From contig NZ_CAJFCL010000005.1 of NCBI RefSeq assembly GCF_904063065.1, forward strand, positions 186,001 to 250,000: 64,000 bases of DNA. The letters are read 5' to 3'. The translations under genes and the position numbers were made by a program. Position 1 is the stretch's first letter, and every line of letters begins with the position of its first letter. This document shows, piece after piece, positions 43,148-51,469 of this stretch. Source of the DNA: Pseudomonas paraversuta (GTDB taxonomy: Bacteria > Pseudomonadota > Gammaproteobacteria > Pseudomonadales > Pseudomonadaceae). The notes under the pieces are model-generated. The model was not told the DNA's origin. It did no database searches and saw only the letters and a list, made by a program, of their open reading frames with translations.

Positions 43148-43183
43148 CAGACCAATCCTCATCGATCCAAGGAAGACCTCCAC

Positions 43184-44257
43184 ATGGCTACATTTAAAGT
43201 GTTTCGCAAAGGGCGTATTGCGGCCGCGCTGGCGGTGCTGCTGGTTGCGCCATTGGCCGAGGCCGATGTGTTGCGCATTGGCGTCGCCGCCGCCGGTGGT
43301 GGTGACCCGGTTACGTTCAGTGGTTCGTCCCTGGGCATTGTGCGCAATCAGCAACTTCTGGAAAAAGCCTTCGCCGGCAGCGGCACCGAGGTGCAGTGGT
43401 TCTTCTTTAAAGGGGCAGGGCCGGCAGTCAATGAAGCCTTGTCCAACCAGCAGCTGGATTTCGCCTACCAGGGCGACCTGCCTGCAGTCGTAGGCCGCTC
43501 CAACGGGCTGGACACCAGATTGCTGGCGGCACTGGGGGTGCGCTCGAACATTTACCTGGCGGTGCCCAAGGGCTCTGACATCAAAAGCATCGATGACCTC
43601 AAAGGCAAAAAAGTAGCGGTGTTTCGCGGTACCAACGGGCACCTGGTGTCGATCAACCTGCTGGCCGAGCGTGGCCTGACCGAGCGCGACATCAAGGTGA
43701 TCAACCTCGACACTGGCAGCACCCAGGCGGCCCTGGTTTCCAATGGCGTGGACGCGGCCTTTGGCGGACGCGAGTTGTTCAAGCTGCGGGATAAAGGTCT
43801 GATCGACATCATCTATGACAACCCTTCGCAGGATGTGCGCTACACCCGCCAGACGGCGCTGGTGGTGCGTAGCGATTATGAAAAGGAACACCCGCAGAAC
43901 GTGCAGAAAGTCGTCGACACCCTGGTGGATGCGGCGAAATGGAGTTCGGACGAGGGGCATGCCGAGCAGGTCTTCGCCGAGTGGGCCAAGAGCAATGACC
44001 CGGTGGAGTCATTGCGCGCCGACTTTGCCGGAAGCAGCCTGCGGGACAAAGTCTCGCCTCTGGTGGACAACTTCCTGATAGGCCGCTATCAGGCCGTGGC
44101 TGATCAAGCCAAGGCAGAAAAATTGATCCGTCGTCCGGTGACTGTCGAGGGCTGGTTCGCCCCCGGTTATTTGCAGGCGGCTCTCAAAGCAGGGGCCTTG
44201 AACACTACTGGACCCCCTACGGCCCGGATGGCAAGCAGCCCGCCGCTGATGCGGTAG
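43184..44257 (+). CDS. Sulfonate/sulfate-ester ABC binding protein, 3' frameshift
   Basis: A 357-residue periplasmic binding protein of the SsuA/AtsR class with a signal peptide (residues 1-27, ending PLAEA). The core is complete (KGAGPAVNEALSNQQLDFAY, KVAVFRGTNGHLVSINLLAE). The end is altered: after LQAALKAGAL the frame reads NTTGPPTARMASS and stops at 44257. One base earlier or later gives EHYWTPYGPDGKQPAADAVA up to a TAG at 44284-44286, which fits the family end. A G appears to be missing just after 44200. It is either a real 1 bp deletion or a sequence error; about the last 19 residues are changed and about ten lost. Confidence 0.88.
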   Translation: MATFKVFRKGRIAAALAVLLVAPLAEADVLRIGVAAAGGGDPVTFSGSSLGIVRNQQLLEKAFAGSGTEVQWFFFKGAGPAVNEALSNQQLDFAYQGDLPAVVGRSNGLDTRLLAALGVRSNIYLAVPKGSDIKSIDDLKGKKVAVFRGTNGHLVSINLLAERGLTERDIKVINLDTGSTQAALVSNGVDAAFGGRELFKLRDKGLIDIIYDNPSQDVRYTRQTALVVRSDYEKEHPQNVQKVVDTLVDAAKWSSDEGHAEQVFAEWAKSNDPVESLRADFAGSSLRDKVSPLVDNFLIGRYQAVADQAKAEKLIRRPVTVEGWFAPGYLQAALKAGALNTTGPPTARMASSPPLMR

Positions 44258-44289
44258 CGGTCGCGACCAGCAAGCAAGGGAGCTAGCAC

Positions 44290-45195
44290 ATGGCCAGGGC
44301 ACAGACCGCCAGACCGGAGCCGTACGCGGCTCCGGCGTTACCCAGGGACAACGTCAAGCGCTTGCCGCCGGCGCCGATTCGGCCCGTGCGCAAGGTCGAG
44401 ATACCGCGTACTTCTCAGGGGTTCGCCAACCTGCGTCGTTACACCGAGCCCTGGCTGTTGCCGCTGGTCTTGCTGGGCCTGTGGTATTTGGGCGTCGAGC
44501 GCGGCTGGCTATCGGAGCAGGTGCTGCCGCCCCCGGCCTACGTGTATCAAACCCTGTCGGACCTGATCACTTCCGGTGATCTGTGGATCAATGCCCTGGC
44601 CAGCATGCAACGAGTAGTCCTGGGGTTCGCATTGGGCGCCTCGATCGGTGTGGTATTGGGGGCGGCCATGGGTCTCTCGCGCACCGTCGAGGATTACCTG
44701 CTGCCTACCTTCAATGCGCTGGTTCAGATCCCGGTGTTGGCCTGGCTGCCGTTTGCCTTGTTGGTGTTCGGTATCGGCGAACCCCTTAAGTACGTGCTGA
44801 TTGCCAAGGCGGCGACAGTGCCGATCACCCTGTGCACCTTGCAAGCGTTTCATCAGGCGCCCAAGGGGCTGCTGGAAGTTGGCCGGGCCTATGGTTTCAG
44901 TCGCTGGCAAAGCGTGGTCGGGATTGTCTTGCCGGCGGCGGTCCCGACGCTGTTCACCGGGTTGCGTCTGGGCTTCACCAAGGCCTGGTTGTCGCTGGTG
45001 GTAGTGGAGCTGGTTGCCTCCAGTGAGGGCTTGGGTTACCTGATCGTGTATGGTCGTCAGTTGTTTCAACTGGATCTGGTAATGGCGGCCGTGGTGGTCG
45101 TGGGGGCAGTCGGCCTGTTGATCGATCGCGGGTTTGATTATGTGGAGCGCCGCCTCAATCGCGGTCGCCCCGGGACAGCGGGGGCACTGTCATGA
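44290..45195 (+). CDS. ABC transporter permease, sulfonate type
   Basis: A 301-residue inner-membrane permease (BPD_transp_1 domain about 95-290) with six transmembrane segments after a basic N-terminus of about 50 residues. The cytoplasmic EAA-type loop is present (EVGRAYGFSRWQSVVGIVLPAAVP). ATG 44290 is 3 bp after the stop codon of the frame-corrected binding protein gene, with GGGAGC just before it. It pairs with the next permease to form a heterodimer, so this importer has two permease genes, as in the P. putida ats system where they are fused. Confidence 0.9.
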   Translation: MARAQTARPEPYAAPALPRDNVKRLPPAPIRPVRKVEIPRTSQGFANLRRYTEPWLLPLVLLGLWYLGVERGWLSEQVLPPPAYVYQTLSDLITSGDLWINALASMQRVVLGFALGASIGVVLGAAMGLSRTVEDYLLPTFNALVQIPVLAWLPFALLVFGIGEPLKYVLIAKAATVPITLCTLQAFHQAPKGLLEVGRAYGFSRWQSVVGIVLPAAVPTLFTGLRLGFTKAWLSLVVVELVASSEGLGYLIVYGRQLFQLDLVMAAVVVVGAVGLLIDRGFDYVERRLNRGRPGTAGALS

Positions 45196-45977
45196 GCGCC
45201 GTGATTGCAGTGAGTCCGGGCAGTCGTCGCTATCGTGGCTGGGTGTTACCGATTGCCGCCATCGCAATCTGGTGGCTGGCATCCCATCAGGGCTGGAGCC
45301 AGTCGGGGCTGTTGGTGTCACCGGAGAAAGTCGCAGTCACGGCCTGGGAGCAAATCACCTCGGACAAATTCTGGCGCGCCATATGCGCCAGCCTGACGCG
45401 TAATCTCAGTGGCTTTTTTATCGGCACCAGCCTGGGTCTGGTGCTGGGATGCCTGCTGGGGCTGTCACGGCATTTCGAGCGTTTGGTCGGGCCCAGTTTC
45501 AACACCTTCAAACAGATTTCGCTGTTCGCCTGGATCCCGCTGATCTCGGTGTGGTTCGGCCTGGGTGATGTGGCGAAAGTGGCCTTTCTGTCACTGGCAG
45601 CGCTGGTGCCGGTGGTGGTCAATACCTGCGATGGCTTGCGCAGCGTGCCGCCTAATTTGCTGGAGGTGGCGCGGGTATACGGCTTTAGCCGCTGGCAAAC
45701 CATCATCGGGGTCATGTTGCCGGCCGCATTGCCGTCGATCTTTACCGGGCTGTACCTGGCGCTGGTGTACTCCTGGCTGGCCACCATCGGTGCCGAATAC
45801 CTGCTGGTTTCGGGGGAGGGGATCGGCAATACGCTGATTGATGGCAGCGAGCATTTCATGATGGACCTGGTGTTGTTCGCCATGGTGGTGATTGGCCTGG
45901 TGGGCTGGAGCCTCAATGCACTGGCACGGGTATGTGAGCGGCGCATGCAGCGTCTGTATGGCATCGCCCCCCGTTGA
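45192..45977 (+). CDS. ABC transporter permease, sulfonate type (second)
   Basis: A 261-residue permease homologous to its neighbour, with the loop EVARVYGFSRWQTIIGVMLPAALP and six transmembrane helices. The ATG overlaps the previous stop (ATGA). Subunit two of the same importer. Confidence 0.9.
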   Translation: MSAVIAVSPGSRRYRGWVLPIAAIAIWWLASHQGWSQSGLLVSPEKVAVTAWEQITSDKFWRAICASLTRNLSGFFIGTSLGLVLGCLLGLSRHFERLVGPSFNTFKQISLFAWIPLISVWFGLGDVAKVAFLSLAALVPVVVNTCDGLRSVPPNLLEVARVYGFSRWQTIIGVMLPAALPSIFTGLYLALVYSWLATIGAEYLLVSGEGIGNTLIDGSEHFMMDLVLFAMVVIGLVGWSLNALARVCERRMQRLYGIAPR

Positions 45978-46002
45978 TTAACACTTTCAGAAGGACTGCA
46001 GC

Positions 46003-46767
46003 ATGCTCAACAACGGCCTGACCTTGGAAAACATCAGCAAGCGTTTTGCCTCCCGTCCGGGCAGCACGACCCAGCTGCAAGTGCTGGACAACATTCAGCT
46101 CGACATCGCCCCCGGCGAATTCATCAGCATTGTCGGCGCCAGCGGCTGCGGCAAGTCCACGTTGTTGCGCCTGATTCTGGGGCTCGATGAGGAATATGAC
46201 GGGCGGATCCTGATCAATGGCAAGCCCATTGCCGGCACGGGGCTGGAGCGCGGCATCGTGTTTCAGGATCACCGCCTGTTCCCCTGGCTCAACGTGGAGC
46301 AGAACGTCGCGGTAGGTCTGAAGAACTCGGCGCTGAGCAGTGCTGAAAAACGCGACACCGTGCGTGAGCACATCGAACTGGTGGGCCTGCAGGATTTTAT
46401 CGACGCTTACCCGCATCAGATCTCCGGAGGCATGGCGCAACGGGTGGCGATTGCCCGCGGGCTGGTCAATCGCCCCAGCGTGTTGTTGCTTGATGAACCA
46501 CTGGGAGCCCTGGATGCCTTGACCCGCGCGCGTCTGCAGGGCGAGCTGCAAAACATTTGGGCCAAGGAAAAAATCACCATGATCCTGGTAACCCACGATG
46601 TGGATGAGGCGGTTTTCCTGGGGGATCGGGTTGTGGTGATGCAACCGAACCCGGGCCGCATCCGCCGTATTCTAGACGTCGACCTGCCACGCCCGCGCAA
46701 CCGCAGCGACAGCCGTTTCATTGCCCTGCGCGACGATGTACTGAGTGATTTCGCTGAACTGCACTGA
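46003..46767 (+). CDS. ABC transporter ATP-binding protein, sulfonate type
   Basis: A 254-residue ATPase of the SsuB/TauB class. Walker A GASGCGKST, Q-loop VFQDHRLFPW, signature ISGGMAQRVAIARG and Walker B VLLLDEPLGALD are intact. It powers the importer encoded by the two preceding permease genes and sits 25 bp after the second. Confidence 0.93.
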   Translation: MLNNGLTLENISKRFASRPGSTTQLQVLDNIQLDIAPGEFISIVGASGCGKSTLLRLILGLDEEYDGRILINGKPIAGTGLERGIVFQDHRLFPWLNVEQNVAVGLKNSALSSAEKRDTVREHIELVGLQDFIDAYPHQISGGMAQRVAIARGLVNRPSVLLLDEPLGALDALTRARLQGELQNIWAKEKITMILVTHDVDEAVFLGDRVVVMQPNPGRIRRILDVDLPRPRNRSDSRFIALRDDVLSDFAELH

Positions 46768-46850
46768 TCTCTTTACTGCGCCGCGGGTTGCTGCCTGACG
46801 CCGCGCGCAGGCCCATGTTTGTCAGGTTTATTTTCTTCAGGGAGCGGAAA

Positions 46851-48182
46851 ATGTCCGAACGCCAGCTCAGCCTCAATCTGTTTATCTACCCCAACGGCCA
46901 TCACGAAGCCGCCTGGCGCCACCCGCAATCGGTGCCGGAACACTCGATGGATATCGGCTATTACCAGCAGCTGGCGTTACGCGCTGAACGGGAAAAGCTC
47001 GATGCGATTTTCTTTGCCGATTCACCTTCACTTTCCGAAAGCGGGCGGGAGGGCCTGCGTATCCGGTTCGAGCCCATCACCTGGCTGGCGGCCATTGCCG
47101 CAGTTACCCGGCGTATCGGCCTGATTGCCACGGCCAGTACCACCTACAGTGAACCCTACAATCTGGCCCGAGCGTTCAGCGCCCTGGACCACATCAGCAA
47201 CGGCCGCGCCGGCTGGAACATCGTGACCACTTCCATGGCCGACGCTGCCGCCAATTTCGGTCTTGACCAGCATCCATCGGCCCATGATCGCTACGCCCAG
47301 GCCGAAGAGTTCGTGCAGGTGACGGCCGACTTGTGGGACAGCTGGGAAGACGACGCGCTGGTGCTGGACAAGACGGCCGGGGTGTTTGCCGATACCAGCA
47401 AGGTGCATGCGATCAACCATGTGGGCGCCCATTACAAGGTCAAGGGTCCCTTCAACTCGCCGCGCTCGCCACAGGGCCGGCCGGTGCAGGTGCAGGCGGG
47501 CTCTTCCGAGGACGGCCGCGACTTTGCTTCTCGCCATGCCGAAGCGATTTTCACCGCGCACCAGACGCTGCACAGTGCGACCGAGTTCGCCAACGACATC
47601 CGTGCCCGGGCCAGGGCGGTGGGGCGCGACCCGCGGCAGCTGAAAATCCTGCCGGGCATCAGCCCGTACATAGCCAGCAGCGAAGCTGAAGCCCAGCGCA
47701 AATTCGATGAGCTCAATGAGCTGGTACTGCCGCATATCTCTCTGGGTCAGTTGCGCCGCATGCTGGGGGTCGACCTGTCCGGGCATGACCTGGACGCGCC
47801 GTTTCCGCGGCACCTGATCAACTTCGACAGCCGTGAAAGTCAGTCCAGTCGCTTCAAGCTGATCATCGACATTGTTGATCGCGAGCACCTGACACTGCGC
47901 CAGTTGATCAATCGCCTGGCCGGTGCGCGAGGGCACTGGGTCCCGGTAGGCACGCCGGTGCAGATTGCTGACCTGATAGAACAGTGGTTTCGCAGTGGCG
48001 CCGCCGACGGTTTCAACGTGATGCCTCCGGCGTTCCCGGACGGGTTTGAGGTGTTCCTTGATGAAGTGCTGCCGATCCTGCGCCAGCGCGGCCTGTTCCG
48101 CTCCGAATACGCGGGCAGTACCTTGCGCGATCACTACGGCCTGAACCGCCCGGCTTCGCGCTTTACGCTGAAAACTGCCTGA
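46851..48182 (+). CDS. FMN-dependent monooxygenase, NtaA/SnaA/DszA family
   Basis: A 443-residue luciferase-like flavin monooxygenase that needs reduced FMN from a separate reductase. Diagnostic segments are RQLSLNLFIYPNGHHEAAWR, ADSPSLSESGREG, STTYSEPYNLARAFSALDH and NIVTTSMADAAANFG. Enzymes of this family cleave sulfonates, sulfones or nitrilotriacetate. As the last gene of the cluster it probably desulfonates an imported substrate. No flavin reductase is encoded nearby. ATG 46851 is the family start, with AGCGGA before it. Confidence 0.88.
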   Translation: MSERQLSLNLFIYPNGHHEAAWRHPQSVPEHSMDIGYYQQLALRAEREKLDAIFFADSPSLSESGREGLRIRFEPITWLAAIAAVTRRIGLIATASTTYSEPYNLARAFSALDHISNGRAGWNIVTTSMADAAANFGLDQHPSAHDRYAQAEEFVQVTADLWDSWEDDALVLDKTAGVFADTSKVHAINHVGAHYKVKGPFNSPRSPQGRPVQVQAGSSEDGRDFASRHAEAIFTAHQTLHSATEFANDIRARARAVGRDPRQLKILPGISPYIASSEAEAQRKFDELNELVLPHISLGQLRRMLGVDLSGHDLDAPFPRHLINFDSRESQSSRFKLIIDIVDREHLTLRQLINRLAGARGHWVPVGTPVQIADLIEQWFRSGAADGFNVMPPAFPDGFEVFLDEVLPILRQRGLFRSEYAGSTLRDHYGLNRPASRFTLKTA

Positions 48183-48193
48183 ACAATGGGGCC

Positions 48194-49090
48194 TTATCTA
48201 GCGAATTTTTTCGCCGCAATCACACACAGGATCACCGCGCCGGTCACGGCGAACATGCCGATGCTGACGGTCTCATGCAGTAGGGTAGCGGCCAGGGCCA
48301 AGCCAAAAAAAGGCTGCAACAGCTGAAGCTGGCCCACGGCCGCAATGCCTCCCTGGGACAGTCCGCGGTACCAGAATACGAAGCCGATCAGCATGCTGAA
48401 CAGCGAGACGTAAGCCAGGCCCAGCCAGGCTGGCGGGTTGATGTTGGCGAACGAAGAGGGTGCACAGTAAACCGCCAGGCTTGCCATCACCGGCAGCGAC
48501 AGCACCAGGGCCCAGCAAATCACCTGCCAGCCGCCCAGGGTTCTGGACAGCTTTGCACCTTCTGCATAGCCCAGGCCGCAAATGATCACGGCCAGGAACA
48601 TGAGAATGTCGCCTGTGGCAGAGGCGGTCAGACCCTGTGACAGGGCAAACGTCACCACCAGCGCGCTGCCCAGGATTGAAAACAGCCAGAACGCCGGCCG
48701 TGGACGTTCGCCGCCGCGCAACACGCCGAAGGCTGCAGTCGCCAGGGGCAACAGGCCGAGAAACACAATCGAGTGAGCAGAAGTGACATGCTGCAGCGCC
48801 AGGGCGGTCAGCAGTGGAAAGCCCACCACAACCCCGATGGCCACGATCAGCAAGGACAAAAGCTGGCTTCGCTGAGGGCGCTTTGCCTTCAACAGCAGCA
48901 GCATGCACAGGGCAATGACCCCGGCGATGGTGGCGCGGGCCAGGGTCAGAAAAACCGGATCAAATTCCAGCACCGCCACCTTGGTTGCCGGTAACGAGCC
49001 GCTGAAAATAACCACGCCGATAAACCCGTTGAGCCAGCCGCTCAGGTTTTGCGAGGTTGCCGGATTTTGCAGGTTGGAGGTTCGTTCCAT
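48194..49090 (-). CDS. EamA/DMT family transporter
   Basis: A 298-residue protein with ten predicted transmembrane helices in two EamA repeats, of the RhaT/YdcZ-like metabolite exporter type. It is convergent with the monooxygenase gene (11 bp gap) and divergent from the MocR regulator, which probably controls it. Export of an amino acid or related amine is likely from this pairing. Confidence 0.88.
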   Translation of the reverse strand: MERTSNLQNPATSQNLSGWLNGFIGVVIFSGSLPATKVAVLEFDPVFLTLARATIAGVIALCMLLLLKAKRPQRSQLLSLLIVAIGVVVGFPLLTALALQHVTSAHSIVFLGLLPLATAAFGVLRGGERPRPAFWLFSILGSALVVTFALSQGLTASATGDILMFLAVIICGLGYAEGAKLSRTLGGWQVICWALVLSLPVMASLAVYCAPSSFANINPPAWLGLAYVSLFSMLIGFVFWYRGLSQGGIAAVGQLQLLQPFFGLALAATLLHETVSIGMFAVTGAVILCVIAAKKFAR

Positions 49091-49152
49091 CGAGTTTCAC
49101 ACTCAAGGCTGATCGCGGGATTGCATAAAGTGCATCCTAGGGTCGAATATTG

Positions 49153-49174
49153 ATGACAATCAAAATATTGTCAT
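49153..49174. promoter_or_regulatory. Operator-like palindrome at the EamA/MocR promoter
   Basis: ATGACAAT, six bases, ATTGTCAT: a perfect 8 bp inverted repeat in the 62-98 bp divergent gap. It is a natural binding site for the MocR dimer. Confidence 0.55.
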
Positions 49175-49188
49175 GGATACAAGTCCCG

Positions 49189-50520
49189 ATGCCGCGCTCT
49201 CGCTACAAGTCGCTGGTCGACGCCTTTGCCGCTGATATCCGCAGTGCACGCTTACCACCCGGTACCCGCTTGCCCACCCACCGGCAATTGGCCGCATCAG
49301 AAGGGCTGGCGCTGGTCACGGCCAGTCGGGTTTACGCCGAGCTTGAGGCCATGGGCCTGGTCAGTGGAGAGGCGGGGCGCGGGACTTTCGTCAGAGAGAC
49401 GTCGTTGCCCCCCGGCCACGGCATCGACCAGCCCGACGTGACAGCGGGGATGCTGGACCTCAATTACAACTACCCCTCTGTGCCCGGCCAGGCCGAACTG
49501 TTGCGCAGCGCCTTGCGCCAGCTCGCGTTGTCTGGCGACCTGGAGTCGCTGCTGCGCTATCAGCCCCATGGCGGACGCCTGCACGAGCGGGCTTCGTTTG
49601 CCCGGCATTTGCAGACTCGCGGCCTGAACATACCTGCCGAGCAGGTCTTGATCGTCAATGGTGCCCAGCACGGCTTGACTGTGGCCTTGATGTCGCTGCT
49701 CCAGCCCGGCGATGTCATTGCGGTCGATGGGTTGACCTATCCGGGCTTCAAGGCTTTGGCCCTGGCGCTGCATCTTGAGGTGTTGCCGATTCCGGTTACA
49801 GAAAGTGGCCCGGACCTTGATGCCCTGGAACAGCTCTGTCGCAGTCGCTCGGTGCGAGCGATCTACAGCATGCCGACCCTGCACAATCCGCTGGGTTGGG
49901 TGATGAGCCTCGAGCAGCGTCAGCAGCTTGTGGCAATCGCGCGCAAGTATGATCTGCATATCATCGAAGACGCGGCCTACGCTTTTCTTGTGGAAAATCC
50001 GCCGCCACCCCTGGCTGAACTGGCACCGGAAAGGACGGTGTATGTATCCGGACTGTCGAAAAATGTTGCTGCGGGTTTACGCGTCGGTTTCGTCGCGGCG
50101 CCGCCTCAAACCATTGCCGCACTGGAGCGCATGATCCGGGTCACAGCCTGGAATACCCCGGGGATAATGACCTCGATCGCCAGTGCCTGGCTCGACGACG
50201 GCACGGTGAGCCGACTTGAAGTGCAAAAGCGCCAGGACGCACAGGCCCGCCAGATCATTGCTGACGAACAATTGGCCGGGCTGCACCGTGTGCGCCATCC
50301 CTTTTCCTACTTTGTATGGCTGCCCCTGGCCGAGGATGCCAGGGCAGAGCAGGTCGTCACGGCATTGCTGCGCGAACAGATATCGGTCTCCACCGCCCAG
50401 CCATTTGCTGTTTCGACCCACGTACCCCACGCCATCAGACTGGCCCTGGGATCGGTGGACATGGGGGCATTGCGCGGGGCACTGGCGAAAGTGAAGTGGG
50501 TGGTTGAAGCCTGTACTTAG
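49189..50520 (+). CDS. MocR-family GntR/aminotransferase regulator
   Basis: A 443-residue PLP-dependent transcription factor: an N-terminal GntR winged helix (about 1-70, RLPPGTRLPTHRQLAASEG) fused to a fold-type I aminotransferase domain with PLP lysine K291 (YVSGLSKNVAAGLRVGF). ATG 49189 (MPRSRYKSLVDAF) fits the family; TTG 49150 or ATG 49153 would add 12-13 residues and cover the palindrome, which is unlikely. It probably regulates the divergent EamA exporter in response to an amino acid that binds PLP. Confidence 0.9.
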   Translation: MPRSRYKSLVDAFAADIRSARLPPGTRLPTHRQLAASEGLALVTASRVYAELEAMGLVSGEAGRGTFVRETSLPPGHGIDQPDVTAGMLDLNYNYPSVPGQAELLRSALRQLALSGDLESLLRYQPHGGRLHERASFARHLQTRGLNIPAEQVLIVNGAQHGLTVALMSLLQPGDVIAVDGLTYPGFKALALALHLEVLPIPVTESGPDLDALEQLCRSRSVRAIYSMPTLHNPLGWVMSLEQRQQLVAIARKYDLHIIEDAAYAFLVENPPPPLAELAPERTVYVSGLSKNVAAGLRVGFVAAPPQTIAALERMIRVTAWNTPGIMTSIASAWLDDGTVSRLEVQKRQDAQARQIIADEQLAGLHRVRHPFSYFVWLPLAEDARAEQVVTALLREQISVSTAQPFAVSTHVPHAIRLALGSVDMGALRGALAKVKWVVEACT

Positions 50521-50692
50521 TGGCTGGGGACGGGCTTGCACTTTCTGTATGGCAGGTACAGGCATCAAGAGGGGGTATACCAATGGCTACCTTGCAACCA
50601 CTACCCAGGCATGCCACTGGCTACGCCAACATCGGCTTCAGCGAAGGCCAGTGTTGAAACGTTGCAGTGGCATGCGGATCAATGCGACTGGC

Positions 50693-51184
50693 TCAAATCC
50701 CCGAGCGCGTCATCGGGCTGATCATCCGGCTTCCCAGGCCCAGTGCTTCTGACACCAGGGCTCGTAGTTCGCCATTATTTTCGTCCCTGGTGCAGTGCGA
50801 CAACTTCTCGCCAATGGTAGGGGCGTTGTCTTTGCCTTCAGGGAACGCGCGCAAAATCAGCAGTCCGCTATTGGTCAGCACTACTTCGAAAAATGAAACC
50901 CCTGACAGTCCGTCAAAGTGGATGTAGCCGACGTCGGCCAGCCATTTGACGGTGGCCAGGAACAGGGCCTCTTCTTTTTCCAGAGTGTCGCGGTTGCTGG
51001 CGCCCAGGGTTTTGTAATCGATAAAGCGCTCGGCGGTGAGGGTGAGGGGCAGCGGGAAATTGCGATACAGGTGGCCCAGGATCAGCCCGGTGTAGCAGTC
51101 GAACAGTTCGATATTGTTCGATGGCAGGGCGTTGATCGAGTGGATGTTTTTGTCTTTGAGGTGACCGGCTAATCCTTTGAACAT
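50693..51184 (-). CDS. Hypothetical cytoplasmic protein
   Basis: A 163-residue soluble protein (MFKGLAGHLKDKNIHSINAL) with a helical core, containing LPLTLTAERFIDY, EEALFLATVKWLADVGYIHF and GVSFFEVVLTNSGLLIL. The last two look like a winged-helix or DprA-WH-like segment in which the second helix precedes a beta hairpin. ATG 51184 has GAGG upstream; an in-frame extension to 51226 has none. It is transcribed alone. No function assigned. Confidence 0.65.
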   Translation of the reverse strand: MFKGLAGHLKDKNIHSINALPSNNIELFDCYTGLILGHLYRNFPLPLTLTAERFIDYKTLGASNRDTLEKEEALFLATVKWLADVGYIHFDGLSGVSFFEVVLTNSGLLILRAFPEGKDNAPTIGEKLSHCTRDENNGELRALVSEALGLGSRMISPMTRSGI

Positions 51185-51469
51185 GTGAACCTCTGTATGT
51201 GGAATCTGCATGCCATGTCTGAACAATCGTACCCATTTGGTATAGCACAGCCGCGTCCTTGAACCTCTCAGAGGTTGCCTGGAAGTTGAGATCCCGGTCG
51301 CTGGGGATTCTTATGTTGTTACAAGATAATGCGCCGGTATGAAGATTTCCCTAAAAAATCATATGACTGCTGGATATTTGATACTGGGGTGCTATTACTG
51401 TTGGGCGCGAGAATTGGCGCATGGTTTTTCCGGGATTTGCCGACGAAGCTATTTATTTCAGGAGGATAG
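51185..51469. other. Divergent gap upstream of the ABC importer
   Basis: This 285 bp gap holds the importer promoter and the palindrome at 51311-51329; no gene is visible. Confidence 0.5.
51311..51329. promoter_or_regulatory. Palindrome upstream of the nickel/peptide-type importer
   Basis: TTATGTTGT-T-ACAAGATAA: 8 of 9 positions of the two arms are complementary. The TTAT...ATAA form resembles Zur/Fur-family boxes. It lies 140 bp upstream of the binding-protein start. Confidence 0.45.

Noticed and set aside
42869..43960. 363-codon open frame on the minus strand
   Set aside because: It covers parts of the atsK-like and binding-protein genes in antisense and has no coherent protein signature.
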